Counted from the first letter of the stretch, positions 8,122 through 18,795 are shown. The stretch: DNA of 64,000 nt from SM1-46 sp002451215 (GCA_002451215.1 DKBM01000087.1:1-64000), one strand, 5' to 3'. A program made the numbers and translations. Notes: a model not told the origin generated them from the sequence alone.

Positions 8122-11100
8122 CTAGTCACCAACCGCCGGCCACTCGCGCCAGGCACCCAGCAGCGGAAAGTAGAGCCCGAGGCGGATCGGGCGCGAATCT
8201 AGCGAATACATCAGTCGCGCGTAGCGTGCCAATTGCGCCGCGTAGCGCTGCTGCTCCCGGTCGAGAAACACACCCGGATCGCCGCCTTCATGCGTACCGG
8301 TCTTGTAGTCGATGATCCAGCGCACGCCGTTGCCATCGACGAACGTCCTGTCCAGCACCACGCTTACCAGTTCGCCCTGGTCCACGCCGGTCAGGGCATA
8401 TTCGGTCCGTGCCTCGCCGTGAGCGGAATCGAGAATCCAGCGACCGCGCGGATCGGCGAGCGCGCGGGTCAGCGCTTCGCTCACACGTTCGATCGCGGCG
8501 CCGATCCGCTCGGCGGGCACACCCAGCTCGGCAAGGGCGCGCGCGAAAACAGGCTTCAGCGCGCGCACCCGCTCCTCGCTCCATGCGGCGATCCCTTCGC
8601 GCGCAAGAATTTCCAGCCAGCGATGCACCAGGCTGCCGACCGAGCGAATCGTCTCGCTCGCCCAGTCGAACGCCACGACCGTGCCGTCGCTGCGTACCGG
8701 CTCGGCACGCATGCGCCACGCCACCTGCGCCGGCGGCGCCGGTGTCCACCAGGCACTTGTCAGGCGCCGGATCGCCACGTTATGCGTGGCCGCTTCGTGT
8801 GTGGCAGCAACATGACTATGGGCTCCGCGAGCGAATGCCCGCTCGAATTCACCCGCCGCCGCCGGCCACACTCGTGCCAACAGCGAGCGCGCAGGCGGCT
8901 CACGCAGCTCGCGACCACCCTCTTCGGTTTCCTCGATGGCGACCGCACCTAACAGATGCAGGTGGCGAATGGCGCGAGTGCTCGCCACGTAGAGCAGCCG
9001 GGTATCCTCGAAGTCGGCCTGGATGCGCTCGTATCCGCCGAGAAAGTCATAGACAGGGTCCTGCTTTTCGCCGCGTGCGCGCATCGGCGCGAGCAGCAGC
9101 TCGGCAACCGTCGCGCCGGCGCGCGCCATTTCGTGCCAGCGCAAGAGCGGTGCATCCGCCGCACGCGGCTGGCGCCCAAGACCCGGCACGATCACGGTAT
9201 CGAATTCGAGGCCCTTCGCTTTGTGGATCGTCATTACCTGCAGGCGCTCGCCGGCATCGACATCTGGCGCCGCGTGCAGCTCCGCGACCTGGTCATCAAG
9301 CTGGGCGAGATCGTCGAGATCGGCGCCCTGCTCCAGCGCATCGAGCAGGTCGAAAAAAGCGCGCGCGTCGGCAAGCGCGGCGGCGCCCGGAGCGCAGGCA
9401 CTGCCCCCGAGCGCGAGCCAGGTTCCTTCCACCAGCTGGCGTAGTGGCGCGCGGCGCTCGCGCAGGAGCGCCGCGGCCAGCACATCGCACGCGCGCGCAA
9501 GGCGCGCCTGCCCGTCATTGCTCAAGCGCGCAACGTGCGCATCATCCTGCATCAGGTTCCAAACCGCCGTGTCGCGATCTCCCGCGCACAGGGCATCGAG
9601 GTCGGCGAGCAGTAGTCCGCACCATGGCGCGCGCAGTATGGCGAGCCAGCTCAGGCGGTCGGCGCGGTGAACCAGCGCGCGCGTGAGCGCGAGCAGATCC
9701 TGCACCACCGACCGGCCACCGAGTGGCTCGATATCGATGGCGCGAAACGGTATGCCCGCGGCGCGCAGCCGCGGCACGATCTCCTCGAGGTGCGAGCGCG
9801 AGCGCACCAAAATGGCAGTGGTCCGCTGCGCGGGATCGGCAAGCGCCGCCTGCACCAGCGCCGCCACCTGCTCGGCCTCTGCTACGTGGTCCTTGTCGAA
9901 GAACGGATGCACCGTGACGGCCTGACCATGCAGGGCTCCATTGGCCGCGACCGAATGCGCATGCGTCACGGCACCGAGCGCGATGTTCTCTTCCGCCGGG
10001 AAGGCAGTGGCGAACGAGCGGTTCACCCAATCGACGATGCCAGCCTGCGAACGAAAGTTCACTTCGAGCGCGAGTGGCGTGAGCCGCACGCTGCCCAGCC
10101 CCTGCGCGCGCGCCCGCAGATACAGACCGACTTCGGCCTGGCGAAAACGATAGATCGACTGCATCGGGTCACCGACCAGGAACAGCGTGCGCCCGTCATC
10201 CGGCTGCCAGCCGGCGGTCAGGCGTTCGAGCAGTTCGTACTGGCTGAGCGAGGTGTCCTGGAATTCNNTCGACCAGCAGGTGCGCGATGCGATAGTCGAG
10301 TAGCAGCGCAAGGTCACTCGGCGCCTCGGGCCGCCCGAGCGCTTCGAGCGCACTCCACGACACTTCGGTGAAGTCGACCTCGCCGTGCCGGGCGAACACC
10401 AGGCGCAGTTGCGCGACGGCGAGCGGCAGCAGCGCACCGAGCGCCTCGATCAGCTGCCATTGGGCATCGGCGTAGTGCGGGCCGGGCAGTGCCACCAGTG
10501 CGCGCAGGCGCCCGAGCAGCTCCGGAGCCTCGGCGAGTTGCGCGATCAGCGCTTCGAATTCGACCTTGGCCGCGGCAAGCCTTGCCTTTTCTTCGCCCTT
10601 TGCACTGCTCGGCGGCGGAAATCCTTCGCTCCTTGTAACTCGCGCGCGCCAGGCACCACCGTCGGTAGAGGTCGTCAGCAATCCGGCCAGCGCCTGCCAC
10701 GCTGCAAGATTGCCGACACGGGGTGCGAGCAGCGCGACACACTCCTCCCAGGCAAGCAGCGCGGAGTCACTGCCCGCGGCACGCAGGTTGGCCGTGGCCG
10801 CGCGCAACATGCCAAGCAGCGCCGCCACCACGGCCGGCGGCAGCGCCGCGGCGGCTCGCGCGAGCTCATCCTCGATGGCATGGGTGAGCGCGGTTTCGAG
10901 CACCGCTCGATGGCGACGCGGATCGTCGGGTGTCGCGAGGTGGCGCAACCACTGGTCACGCCGCGCCAGCATGCCGGCAAGTAGCGACTCCACTAGCGGC
11001 AAATCATTGTCGAGATGTGCGAGCAGCCGCTCGACCGCAGGGGTCCAGTCGTGATCCGCCTCGAGCAGCCCGCATAACTCGCGCGCCGCCTCGCGGTAGA

Positions 11101-11551
11101 GCGTCTCGCTCTGTTCGGTGACGCGCGCCGCGCCGCCGGTGTGCGAGAGCACCGGCATCTGGCGGGTAAGGCCGGTGCACAAGGCATCGATGGTACTGAT
11201 CCGCAGCCGCTGCGGCTGGGCGAGCAGGTTCCAGCCACGCTCGGCATCGCGCGCGAGCGCGGCCCGCGCCAGCGCCACCATGCGCTGTTTGTGGGGCGCC
11301 TCGGGCACGGCCCCCGTCGCGGCAGCGGCGAGCGCCTCGATGATGCGGCTTCGCATCTCGGCCGCGGCCTTGCGCGTAAAGGTGATGGCGAGTACTTCCT
11401 CCGGATGATCCACTCGCCCGAGCAGCACGAGATAACGGTTGGTGAGCAGCTCAGTCTTGCCGGAACCGGCCGGGGCCTGCACGATGAAGGAACGCGCCGC
11501 ATCGAGCGCCGCCTCGCGCGCGTTCGTATCCGCCAGGCGCTCAGTACTCAT
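8122..11551 (-). CDS. AddA-like UvrD-family helicase/exonuclease, frame broken by an N gap
   Basis: This is a large (about 1,143 residues) helicase-nuclease for double-strand break repair. From the ATG at 11551 it has Walker A QAPAGSGKT (25-33), AITFTRKAAAEM, Walker B around LLVDEFQDTS, FLVGDPMQSIYRFR, VMTIHKAKGLEFDTVI and LLYVASTRA, then a C-terminal PD-(D/E)XK nuclease with WIIDYKTG. The two N at 10267-10268 shift the frame inside the Walker B motif; one base there instead of two restores VDEFQDT, so this is an assembly error. The start overlaps the addB stop (ATGA), as expected for subunits of one complex. Confidence 0.9.
10267..10268. other. Two-N assembly join inside addA
   Basis: These two undetermined bases stand where the Asp codon of VDEFQDT should be. 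The reading frame continues correctly on both sides only if a single base (giving GAT or GAC on the minus strand) replaces NN. The gene is probably intact in the organism. Confidence 0.9.
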
Positions 11552-14034
11552 GCTGGCTCCCCAGGGAACACATCGCCCCAGCGCGGATGCTCGTGCACGC
11601 GACACAGCGGCTCGAGGTCGCACTGCTCGCAGGTCTCGTGGCCATCGCGCGGGTCGACCGCGGCCGCGCCGGCGCGAAACGCTGCCGCCAGCGCCTCGAG
11701 CGTCGCACGCCAGTTATTAAGGAGCGCCTCCCACGAACCGAAGGTCGCGGCCTGCTTGTCGTCGGCAAGCGTGCCCACCGCCGGCAGCAAACCGCTTTCG
11801 TGCGCGAGGCCACGAAAATCGCAGGCATCCGGGCGCAACCGCGCGTAGGCAAGCGCTGCTACCGTTCCCGGCGCGGCAATCGCATAGAGTGGCAGTTGCG
11901 GCTCGGCGGGACGCGCGCCATACCAGTCCTTCACGTGCGCGTGTCCGGTCTTGTAATCAATGACNNCGCGTCTCGCTCGCACGCACCACGAATGGCCGGC
12001 GCTCGCGCTCGAGCGCTAGCCAGCGCAGTACCAGTGCCTCGAGGCGCTGTTGCTCGAGCGTCCGAAAGCGAGCCGTGAAAGTCTCGCGCCGCCGCGCAGC
12101 GAGCTTTTCGATCGCTCCCGCTACTGCCTGCGACACTTCGCGCGTGAGCTCCACTTCGCTCAGCGCCACCAGCCGCGCATGACTACCGAGCTTCTGCCAG
12201 AACACACGCAAGGCATCGTGCAGCAGAGTGCCGCGCGCNNGACGCCCTCCCTAAGCGCCGGCGCTTCGGCGTCAATGAGCGTCTCCAGCTCACCCATCAC
12301 CTGCAGGCGTTCGGCCTCGTCCGGCACGCCTTGTAGAGCGAGTGCGGCCATTGTGGTCTCGGCGAGCCCGGTGATCAGCGGGCTAGCGCGCAGTACCTGC
12401 TCGCCATCGACACTGGCATGACTTAGCATCACCTCGCGAGCGCTGCCGAGCAGGCGCACGGTCACGCGCCGGGCCACGGCGAGCTCGCGCTCCGCCGAGG
12501 AATGCGGCAGCCCGCGGACGCGTTGCAGGCGAAGATCAAGAAACGGATTGGCCCGCGGGCTCGCCGGCCAGACGCTGTCGTCCAGTCCGCTCACCCAGAG
12601 ATGATCGAACTCGAGACCGGCCGCCTCGAACAGGCCCAACACCTGTACCGGCACCTCCGCGGTGCGCGGCTCGAAGACGCGTTCGGTCGCGAGTCGCCGC
12701 AGGGTCGCGACCGCAGCGGCATAATTGGTCCGCCCGCTCACCGCATCGAGCGTGGCGAACGTCACCAGCAGCTCGCGCCACGCGTCGAGCGTCTGATACT
12801 CGGCACTGTCCGGCGTGCGCGAACCCGGCCACCCGAGCAGCGCGAGCAGCTCGGCGAAGATCTGTGACCAGGCGCTTGGCAACTGTCGCGGCGCGAGCCG
12901 ATCCATGACTGCGCGCCAGCGTCGCAGGCGCCCGGCCAGCTCAGGGCACGGGACCTTGCCGTCTGTTGCCAGCGCGAGCAGCCGGTGCGGCGTGGCACGG
13001 GTCTCGCCAATTCGCCGCAGTCGCACATCAAGCGAAGCGCGGCGCGGCAATTCCTCCATGGCGCCAATAAACGGTGAGCGCAACAAGCTGCCGGCCTGCG
13101 CGAGCGGCAGTGGCTCGCCACCAAGCTCGAGCGCCAGCAGTGCTGCGTGCACCAGCGGGAAATCCGCGAGCGGCAGACCAAGCGAGAGATGGTAGGGACG
13201 CTGCGCGGTATTGGCATCGGGGGCATCCGGCCGGATCGCGCCGGGGGCGAGCGCTTCATCCAGCGCGCGAACCACGAGTGCCCGACGCTCGCCGAGCCCG
13301 GGCACGACGATGCCGATCCGAACCGACGGATCGGCTTCGAGTCGCCGCCGCGCCCAAGTCGCCGCGATCGCGAACTCCTCACGCGCGTCGCGACAGGCGA
13401 GGCGGTGCACAGCCGGCGCAGGCGGCGACGCGGTTTCATCCATCACTTGCACGCCGGTTCCCCGCAACACCTCCATGTGTCTCGCCTGCTGGGGCGTCAG
13501 CTCATCGAAACCCGCGAGCAGCACGCGCTCCGGCGGCGCCAGCGCGCCGGATGCAAAGCCCTGCGAGACCACGTCGGGCAAGGTCGCTGCATCGATCCAA
13601 TGGCGGTCGCCACATATGCGCGCAAAATCTTGCACCCAATGCGCAAAGGCGAGCAGATCTTCGTTCGCCGCTTTCGCGACATCGGGTAGCGGCAGGCGCC
13701 ACGCATGCATCAGGTTCCAGGCATCCTGCGCCAGCGCTGCCGCAGCGTAGGGCTGCAGCAAGTCATTCTGCCAGCGTGAATCGAGGATGACCGACTCCCA
13801 CACCCGCAAGGCCTGCGTGTCATCCAGCAGACTGCGTGCCTCGGACGCAGCCAGCGCCTGCCAATGGCGCGCGATCCAGTCCGGCCAAGCGATAACTTGC
13901 GGACTTGGCCAGACCTTGTGGCCGTGCGCAAGCATTCGCTCGCCGTAGCGGCGGGCGAGATCCCGGGCGAGCCGCCGCCCGGCGGTGATCAGGGTTGCGC
14001 CGGCCTGCAGCGCCTCAAAGACGGTGTCTTGCAT
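11548..14034 (-). CDS. AddB-like PD-(D/E)XK nuclease (TIGR03623-type), broken by two N gaps
   Basis: Partner of the AddA-like protein. The N-terminal two thirds resemble an inactivated helicase (LITAGRRLARDLARRYGE; VLLAGFDELTPQQ; GLEFDHLWVSGLDDSVWP), as in the AddB relatives described as probable DNA repair proteins. The C-terminus has VIDYKTG and the iron-sulphur cysteines CEQCDLEPLC. Two NN joins interrupt it. At 12239 the expected stretch with the first cluster cysteine (family pattern CPFRAFA) is absent and RGTLLHDALRVFW follows. At 11965 the strand before VIDYKTG is missing. Total length, about 828 codons, is short for a family of roughly 900. The stop overlaps the addA start. Confidence 0.88.
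11965..11966. other. Two-N assembly join inside the addB nuclease domain
   Basis: Before the join the addB frame reads PFVVRASET and after it VIDYKTG. In AddB-type nucleases about 20-30 residues, including a GRIDR-like strand, normally separate these. The NN therefore probably hides some tens of bases rather than two. Confidence 0.7.
12239..12240. other. Two-N assembly join inside addB, Fe-S cysteine region missing
   Basis: Before the join the frame reads APALREGV; after it, in another frame, RGTLLHDALRVFW. AddB-like proteins carry the first cysteine of the 4Fe-4S staple in a stretch of roughly 35-40 residues between these points. Its absence is best explained by lost assembly sequence. Confidence 0.75.
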
Positions 14035-14120
14035 GGGCAGCCTGGTGTGGCCGCCATTCTAACCGGCTGGATGTGTTGGGCGGGGTGCACCGGCAGCGCA
14101 AATGCCGGCAAAAAGGAAGT

Positions 14121-14197
14121 TGGTGGCTAGGGGCGGGATCGAACCGCCGACCTCAGCATTATGAGTGCCGCGCTCTAACCAGCTGAGCTACCTAGCC
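14121..14197 (-). tRNA. tRNA-Met (CAT), elongator type
   Basis: The minus strand folds into a complete cloverleaf: acceptor GGCTAGG with CCTAGCC, D arm GCTC/GAGC, anticodon loop CTCATAA with anticodon CAT, T arm GGCGG-TTCGATC-CCGCC, and an encoded CCA end. The G1-C72 pair and strong similarity to E. coli metT point to the elongator rather than the initiator; tRNA-Ile with a modified CAT anticodon is less likely. It lies between ychF and addB on the same strand. Confidence 0.95.
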
Positions 14198-14257
14198 GAA
14201 AAAGGCCGCAAACGATACCGGACGCCTTGGCGTGGTTCAAGCCAAGCCGACCGAAGC

Positions 14258-15349
14258 CTACACATTAAAGCGGAAATGCATGACATCGCCATCGCGCACG
14301 ACGTACTCCTTGCCCTCCAGCCGCAACTTCCCGGCTTCCTTGGCACCGTGCTCGCCGCTGTGCTTCACGTAATCGTCAAAGGCGATCACTTCGGCGCGAA
14401 TGAACCCGCGTTCGAAATCCGTATGGATCACGCCGGCCGCCTGCGGGGCATGCGCGCCGATCGGCACGGTCCAGGCGCGCACCTCCTTCGGCCCGGCCGT
14501 GAAATAGGTGTGCAGGCCAAGCAGCTGGTAGCCGGCGCGAATGACACGGTTCAGGCCGGGCTCGTCCAGTCCCATCTCCTTCAGGAACGCCTGCTTGTCG
14601 TCGGCACTCATGCCGGCAAGCTCCGCCTCGATGGCGGCACTGATCGGCACCACCACGGTGTGTTCGGCGCGGGCAATTTCCTCGACCTGTTGCAGCATCG
14701 GATTGTCGGTGAAACCGGTCTCGGCGACGTTCGCGATATACATGAGCGGTTTGTCCGTCAGCATGCACAGCGGCCGCAGCAATCGGCGTTCCTCGTCGCT
14801 CATGGCCAGCGCGCGTACCGGCTTACCGGTATCGAGATGACTGCGAACCTTGAGCAGCAGGTCGCGAAGCCTGATGTCGTCCTTGCTGCCGCTCTTCGCA
14901 CCCTTCTCGGCGCGCTGCAGGCCCTTCTCCGCGGTGTCGAGGTCGGCGAGCGCGAGCTCGGTGTTGATGACCTCGATATCCGCCGCTGGACTCACCTTGC
15001 CCGAGACGTGCACCACGTTCGTGTCCTCGAAGCAACGCACCACATGTGCAATCGCATCGACCTCACGGATGTGAGAGAGAAACTTGTTACCGAGACCCTC
15101 GCCTTGCGCGGCACCGGCGACCAACCCGGCGATATCAACGAACTCGATGGTAGTTGGAATCACCTTCTCGGGCTTGGCGATGCGGGCCAGCGCGGTGAGT
15201 CGCGGATCCGGCACTTCCACGATGCCGACGTTCGGATCAATGGTACAGAATGGATAGTTCTCTGCCTGAATGCCGGCCTGCGTCAGGGCGTTGAAGAGTG
15301 TCGACTTACCCACGTTCGGCAGTCCGACGATGCCACATTTGAATCCCAT
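14258..15349 (-). CDS. ychF: Redox-regulated ribosome-binding ATPase YchF
   Basis: YchF (OLA1) is an Obg-family P-loop protein that binds the 50S subunit and prefers ATP to GTP. The 363-residue protein starts MGFKCGIVGLPNVGKS (G1 loop at residues 9-16), has the G3 region DIAGL and, in place of NKxD, the ATP-type NVAE in YIANVAE, then a C-terminal TGS domain ending VVRDGDVMHFRFNV. Length is the family norm (363 in E. coli). It lies nine bases after pth in the usual pth-ychF order. Confidence 0.97.
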   Translation of the reverse strand: MGFKCGIVGLPNVGKSTLFNALTQAGIQAENYPFCTIDPNVGIVEVPDPRLTALARIAKPEKVIPTTIEFVDIAGLVAGAAQGEGLGNKFLSHIREVDAIAHVVRCFEDTNVVHVSGKVSPAADIEVINTELALADLDTAEKGLQRAEKGAKSGSKDDIRLRDLLLKVRSHLDTGKPVRALAMSDEERRLLRPLCMLTDKPLMYIANVAETGFTDNPMLQQVEEIARAEHTVVVPISAAIEAELAGMSADDKQAFLKEMGLDEPGLNRVIRAGYQLLGLHTYFTAGPKEVRAWTVPIGAHAPQAAGVIHTDFERGFIRAEVIAFDDYVKHSGEHGAKEAGKLRLEGKEYVVRDGDVMHFRFNV

Positions 15350-15358
15350 AATCGTTTC

Positions 15359-15943
15359 CTAGCGTGCGTGCAAATGCAGGACGTTCATGACCTTTTGCAG
15401 GTCGCCTTGCACGATGTCATCGATATGCCGGAGCGCCTCGGTGATGGCGTCGTCGAGTAGCGTCTGTTCCGCTATGGGCGCACGCCTTAGCACGTAGCTC
15501 ACCACTTGGGCGCTCGTGTCCGGCCGCCCGACGCCCAGGCGCAGACGAATGTACTCGCCGCTGCCGAGCTGCTCGGTCACATCCTTCAGGCCATTGTGCC
15601 CACCATCACCGCCACCAATTTTCAGGCGCACGGCCCCAGGCGGCAGATCAATCTCGTCATGCACGACCAGGATCCCGGGAACCGCAATCTTGTAGAAGTG
15701 TGCAAATTTCCGGACTGACTCGCCGCTGTGATTCATGAAGGTTTGCGGGGCGAGCAACCAGACTTCCCGCCCGGCGAGCATCACGCGCGCGCAATCAGCC
15801 CGGAAACGTGCCTCCTGGCGCAGCACCACACCGGTTTCGCCGACAAGACGCTCCAGAAACCGGAACCCGGCGTTGTGTCGGGTTTGCGCGTATTCCGGGC
15901 CGGGATTGCCCAGCCCGACGATGAGCAAGATGGCTTGGTTCAT
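15359..15943 (-). CDS. pth: Peptidyl-tRNA hydrolase
   Basis: Pth cleaves peptidyl-tRNA released from stalled ribosomes. The 194-residue protein opens with LLIVGLGNPGPEY and TRHNAGF, giving N13 and the catalytic H23; FMNHSGESV supplies N71, and VVHDEIDLPPG supplies D96, all in the family spacing. It sits between rplY (upstream) and ychF (nine bases downstream), the standard gammaproteobacterial order. Confidence 0.97.
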   Translation of the reverse strand: MNQAILLIVGLGNPGPEYAQTRHNAGFRFLERLVGETGVVLRQEARFRADCARVMLAGREVWLLAPQTFMNHSGESVRKFAHFYKIAVPGILVVHDEIDLPPGAVRLKIGGGDGGHNGLKDVTEQLGSGEYIRLRLGVGRPDTSAQVVSYVLRRAPIAEQTLLDDAITEALRHIDDIVQGDLQKVMNVLHLHAR

Positions 15944-16054
15944 CCGGCCTCACTCCTGGCCAACGCAATCCGCGAGTGGGCCGCGGCTGCGATAATCAGT
16001 CGCCGCCCGGCCACGCAGCGTTTTGCGCAGCAGGGCGAGACCAATAGGCGCAGG

Positions 16055-16780
16055 CTATTTCTTGCCCGCCTCGGGTTTCTTGGCTTCCGGCTTTTTCGCC
16101 TCGCCTGCCGCCGGGGCAGCAGCCGCCGGCGCGCCAGCGGCCGCGGGGGCAGCCGCTGCGGCCTCGCCCTCGACGGGTGCCGCCACAACCGGTGCCTCTT
16201 CCTCGACGCGCACCGCGGTGATCGCGGCAACCGCGTGGTCATCACCGCCATGCGCGAGGCTCGTGATCTGCACACCTTCCGGCAGCTTGATATCCGAGAG
16301 ATGTACGGAGTGGTTGAGGTGCATCTGCGACATGTCCACTTCCAGGAACTCGGGGAGATCCTTTGGCAGACAGGTAATGTCGATATCGGTCATGAGGTGC
16401 GTGACGATGCCACCCTCGAGCTTCACGCCCGGGGCCACGTCCTGCCCGAGGAAATGCAGCGGCACCTTCATGTGCAGCTTCTCGGTTGCGCTGATGCGCT
16501 GAAAGTCGACATGCAGGACCTCGGTGCGCACCGGATGCATCTGCCAGTCACGCAGAATCGCCTGATCGGTCTGGCCATCGACCGTCACGTTCAGGATCGC
16601 GCTGTGGAACCTTTCGTCATCGAGGTGCCTAAGCAGCACATTTTGCGGTAACGAGACCATCTGCGGCGGCTTTTCCGCTCCGTACAGAATTGCAGGGGCC
16701 AAACCAGCGCGGCGAAGGCGGCGGCTCGCACCCTTCCCTTGCACCGAACGCGGCTCGGCCGTGATATCAAACTTTGCCAT
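16055..16780 (-). CDS. rplY: 50S ribosomal protein L25, long Ctc-type form
   Basis: L25 binds 5S rRNA. The 241-residue protein has the N-terminal L25 domain (ASRRLRRAGLAPAILYG; about residues 5-95), then the C-terminal Ctc beta domain (about 100-190) with DITCLPKDLPEFLEVDMSQM. A tail of about 45 residues of Ala, Pro, Glu and Lys repeats (AAAAAPAAAG, then KKPEAKKPEAGKK) follows. A GGAGAAAG Shine-Dalgarno precedes the ATG at 16780. It lies between prs and pth, as usual. Confidence 0.96.
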   Translation of the reverse strand: MAKFDITAEPRSVQGKGASRRLRRAGLAPAILYGAEKPPQMVSLPQNVLLRHLDDERFHSAILNVTVDGQTDQAILRDWQMHPVRTEVLHVDFQRISATEKLHMKVPLHFLGQDVAPGVKLEGGIVTHLMTDIDITCLPKDLPEFLEVDMSQMHLNHSVHLSDIKLPEGVQITSLAHGGDDHAVAAITAVRVEEEAPVVAAPVEGEAAAAAPAAAGAPAAAAPAAGEAKKPEAKKPEAGKK

Positions 16781-16874
16781 GTGACTTTCTCCAGTACTGT
16801 CAGGTTAAACACACCCGCCGCCCCGCGACCAGGGCAGTCAGGCCATCGATCGCGCATGCCCAAGGGCACACGCG

Positions 16875-17825
16875 TCAATCCATGAAGAGCTCGCTCACCG
16901 AGTCTTCCTCTGAAATCCGGCGCATCGACTCCGCCAGCAGTTCGGCAATCGATAGCTGGCGTATCTGCTTGCAGGCCTGCGCTTCCGGTTTGAGCGGAAT
17001 GGTGTCGGTCACCACCAGCTCATCGAGCTGCGACGCCGAAATACGTTCCACCGCCTTGCCCGAAAGCACGGCGTGCGTGCAGTACGCCAGCACCCGTTTT
17101 GCGCCATGCGCCTTCAGTGCGCCAGCCGCCTCGCACAACGTGCCGGCGGTATCGACCAGGTCATCCATCAGCACGCAGGTGCGGTTTTCCACCTCGCCGA
17201 TGATATGCATGACCTTGGCCTCGTTTGGGCGCGGCCGGCGCTTGTCGATGATCGCCAGATCCGCTTCCAGGTGCTTGGCCATCGCCCGTGCCCGCACCAC
17301 CCCGCCCACGTCTGGCGATACAACCAGCAGGTCCTTGAACTCCTGCCGCCAGATGTCACCCAACAGCACGAGCGAGGCATAGATATTGTCCGTCGGGATA
17401 CTGAAGAATCCCTGGATCTGGTCCGCATGCAGATCCATCGTCAGGACCCGGTTCGCGCCCGCGACCTGGATCATGTCCGCCACGAGCTTCGCCGTGATCG
17501 CCACACGCGCCGTGCGCGGACGACGATCCTGTCGCGCGTACCCATAATAGGGAATCACCGCGGTGATGCGCCGCGCCGAGGAGCGCTTCACCGCGTCGAT
17601 CATGATGAGCAACTCCATAAGATTCTCGTTGCTCGGTGCACAAGTGGGCTGCACGATAAACACGTCGCGCCCGCGCACGTTGTCCATGATTTCGACCATG
17701 ACCTCGCCGTCACTGAAACGGCCAACCACAACCTTGCCGAGCGGCACTCCCAGACGACGGGCCACCGCCTCGGCAAGTGCCGGGTTTGCATTCCCGGCAA
17801 AGACAGCAACGTTTTCGAGTGCCAC
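16875..17825 (-). CDS. prs: Ribose-phosphate pyrophosphokinase (PRPP synthase)
   Basis: Prs makes 5-phosphoribosyl diphosphate from ribose 5-phosphate and ATP for nucleotide, His and Trp synthesis. The 316-residue protein has the class I signatures: FSDGEVMVEI, the flexible-loop region YYGYARQDRR, the metal-binding helix LTMDLHADQIQGFF, and the PRPP loop VLMDDLVDTAGTL. Only scattered substitutions from E. coli Prs are visible. It lies between tRNA-Gln and rplY on the same strand. Confidence 0.97.
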   Translation of the reverse strand: MALENVAVFAGNANPALAEAVARRLGVPLGKVVVGRFSDGEVMVEIMDNVRGRDVFIVQPTCAPSNENLMELLIMIDAVKRSSARRITAVIPYYGYARQDRRPRTARVAITAKLVADMIQVAGANRVLTMDLHADQIQGFFSIPTDNIYASLVLLGDIWRQEFKDLLVVSPDVGGVVRARAMAKHLEADLAIIDKRRPRPNEAKVMHIIGEVENRTCVLMDDLVDTAGTLCEAAGALKAHGAKRVLAYCTHAVLSGKAVERISASQLDELVVTDTIPLKPEAQACKQIRQLSIAELLAESMRRISEEDSVSELFMD

Positions 17826-17853
17826 GCGTACTGCCCTCGTCCGCTAGTAAAAC

Positions 17854-17928
17854 TGGTTGGGGTGCCAGGATTCGAACCTGGGAATGCCGGAATCAAAATC
17901 CGGTGCCTTACCGCTTGGCGACACCCCA
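17854..17928 (-). tRNA. tRNA-Gln (TTG)
   Basis: The minus strand gives a full cloverleaf starting TGGGGTG and ending CACCCCA plus an encoded CCA. The anticodon loop TTTTGAT has anticodon TTG, and the T arm reads CCAGG-TTCGAAT-CCTGG. The U1-A72 pair is typical of bacterial tRNA-Gln. It sits between ispE and prs, a very common gammaproteobacterial arrangement. Confidence 0.97.
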
Positions 17929-17941
17929 GAAGGTTTTCCCC

Positions 17942-18760
17942 TTACCTTATATATAAGGGATGCCGGTTCAAGCCACGCGCCACAAAACCCGTGCATGGCG
18001 CGCGCTCCAGAATCTGTTCGCCCGCTGCCCGACTGGTCACCGCCACAAACACACATGCGCCCGAACCGGTCATGCGTGCGGGACCATACTGCGAAAGCCA
18101 GCGGATTGTCCGATCGACCTCGGGATAGCGGCGGCGCACCACCGCTTCGAGATCATTGGCGCCCTGCCCCGCGCGAAAGGCGCGTATTGTGATGGTGGGG
18201 GTTTGGCGTGTCAAATCAGGGTCCTGGAACACCTCACGGGTCGATACCTGGACCGGCGGCGAAAGCACGACGTACCACGGCTCTTCGAAATCGATTGGCG
18301 TCAGAACGTCTCCCACGCCCTCCGCCCAGGCCGCCCGTCCGTGCACAAAAACCGGAACATCGGCGCCCAGTTGCAATCCCAGGTCCGCCAGTGCCACCCG
18401 AGACAGACCGAGCCCCCACAGCTGATTGAGTGCGATGAGGGTAGTCGCGGCATCCGAGCTGCCACCACCGAGACCGCCACCAACGGGAATTTGCTTGGTA
18501 AGGCTAATGACGGCGCCCCGCGAAGTGCCGCTATGGACCTGCAGGAGCCGTGCTGCACGCAGACAAAGATCCGCACCTTCTTCTACATCCGCCACGGCGT
18601 GCGCGCGGGAGATGCGGCCATCCGGCGTGATCTCAAACCTGAGCTGGTCGCTATAGTCGAGAAACTGAAAGGCGGTCTGCAGCAGATGATAGCCATCCGC
18701 TCGCCTGCCCACGACATGCAGAAAGAGATTCAGCTTTGCCGGGGCAGGCCAGACGTCCAT
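17942..18760 (-). CDS. ispE: 4-diphosphocytidyl-2-C-methyl-D-erythritol kinase
   Basis: IspE phosphorylates CDP-ME in the MEP isoprenoid pathway. This 272-residue GHMP kinase has the N-terminal PAPAKLNLFLHV with the catalytic Lys at residue 9, the ATP-binding PVGGGLGGGSSDA (about 92-104), GADVPVF with the catalytic Asp, and the C-terminal MTGSGACVF motif. It lies 35 bases after lolB and just before tRNA-Gln. Confidence 0.97.
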   Translation of the reverse strand: MDVWPAPAKLNLFLHVVGRRADGYHLLQTAFQFLDYSDQLRFEITPDGRISRAHAVADVEEGADLCLRAARLLQVHSGTSRGAVISLTKQIPVGGGLGGGSSDAATTLIALNQLWGLGLSRVALADLGLQLGADVPVFVHGRAAWAEGVGDVLTPIDFEEPWYVVLSPPVQVSTREVFQDPDLTRQTPTITIRAFRAGQGANDLEAVVRRRYPEVDRTIRWLSQYGPARMTGSGACVFVAVTSRAAGEQILERAPCTGFVARGLNRHPLYIR

Positions 18761-18795
18761 GCCGCCATTCTATCAACCGTCTGACCGATCGGGCG

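Noticed and set aside
8409..9686. A 425-codon open frame on the plus strand opposite addA
   Set aside because: Composition is almost all Arg, Ala and Pro with no domain, as expected for the antisense phase of a GC-rich gene; the minus strand encodes clear helicase motifs.
13074..13790. Plus-strand open frames of 120-240 codons opposite addB
   Set aside because: Arg/Ala-rich shadows of the conserved minus-strand gene.
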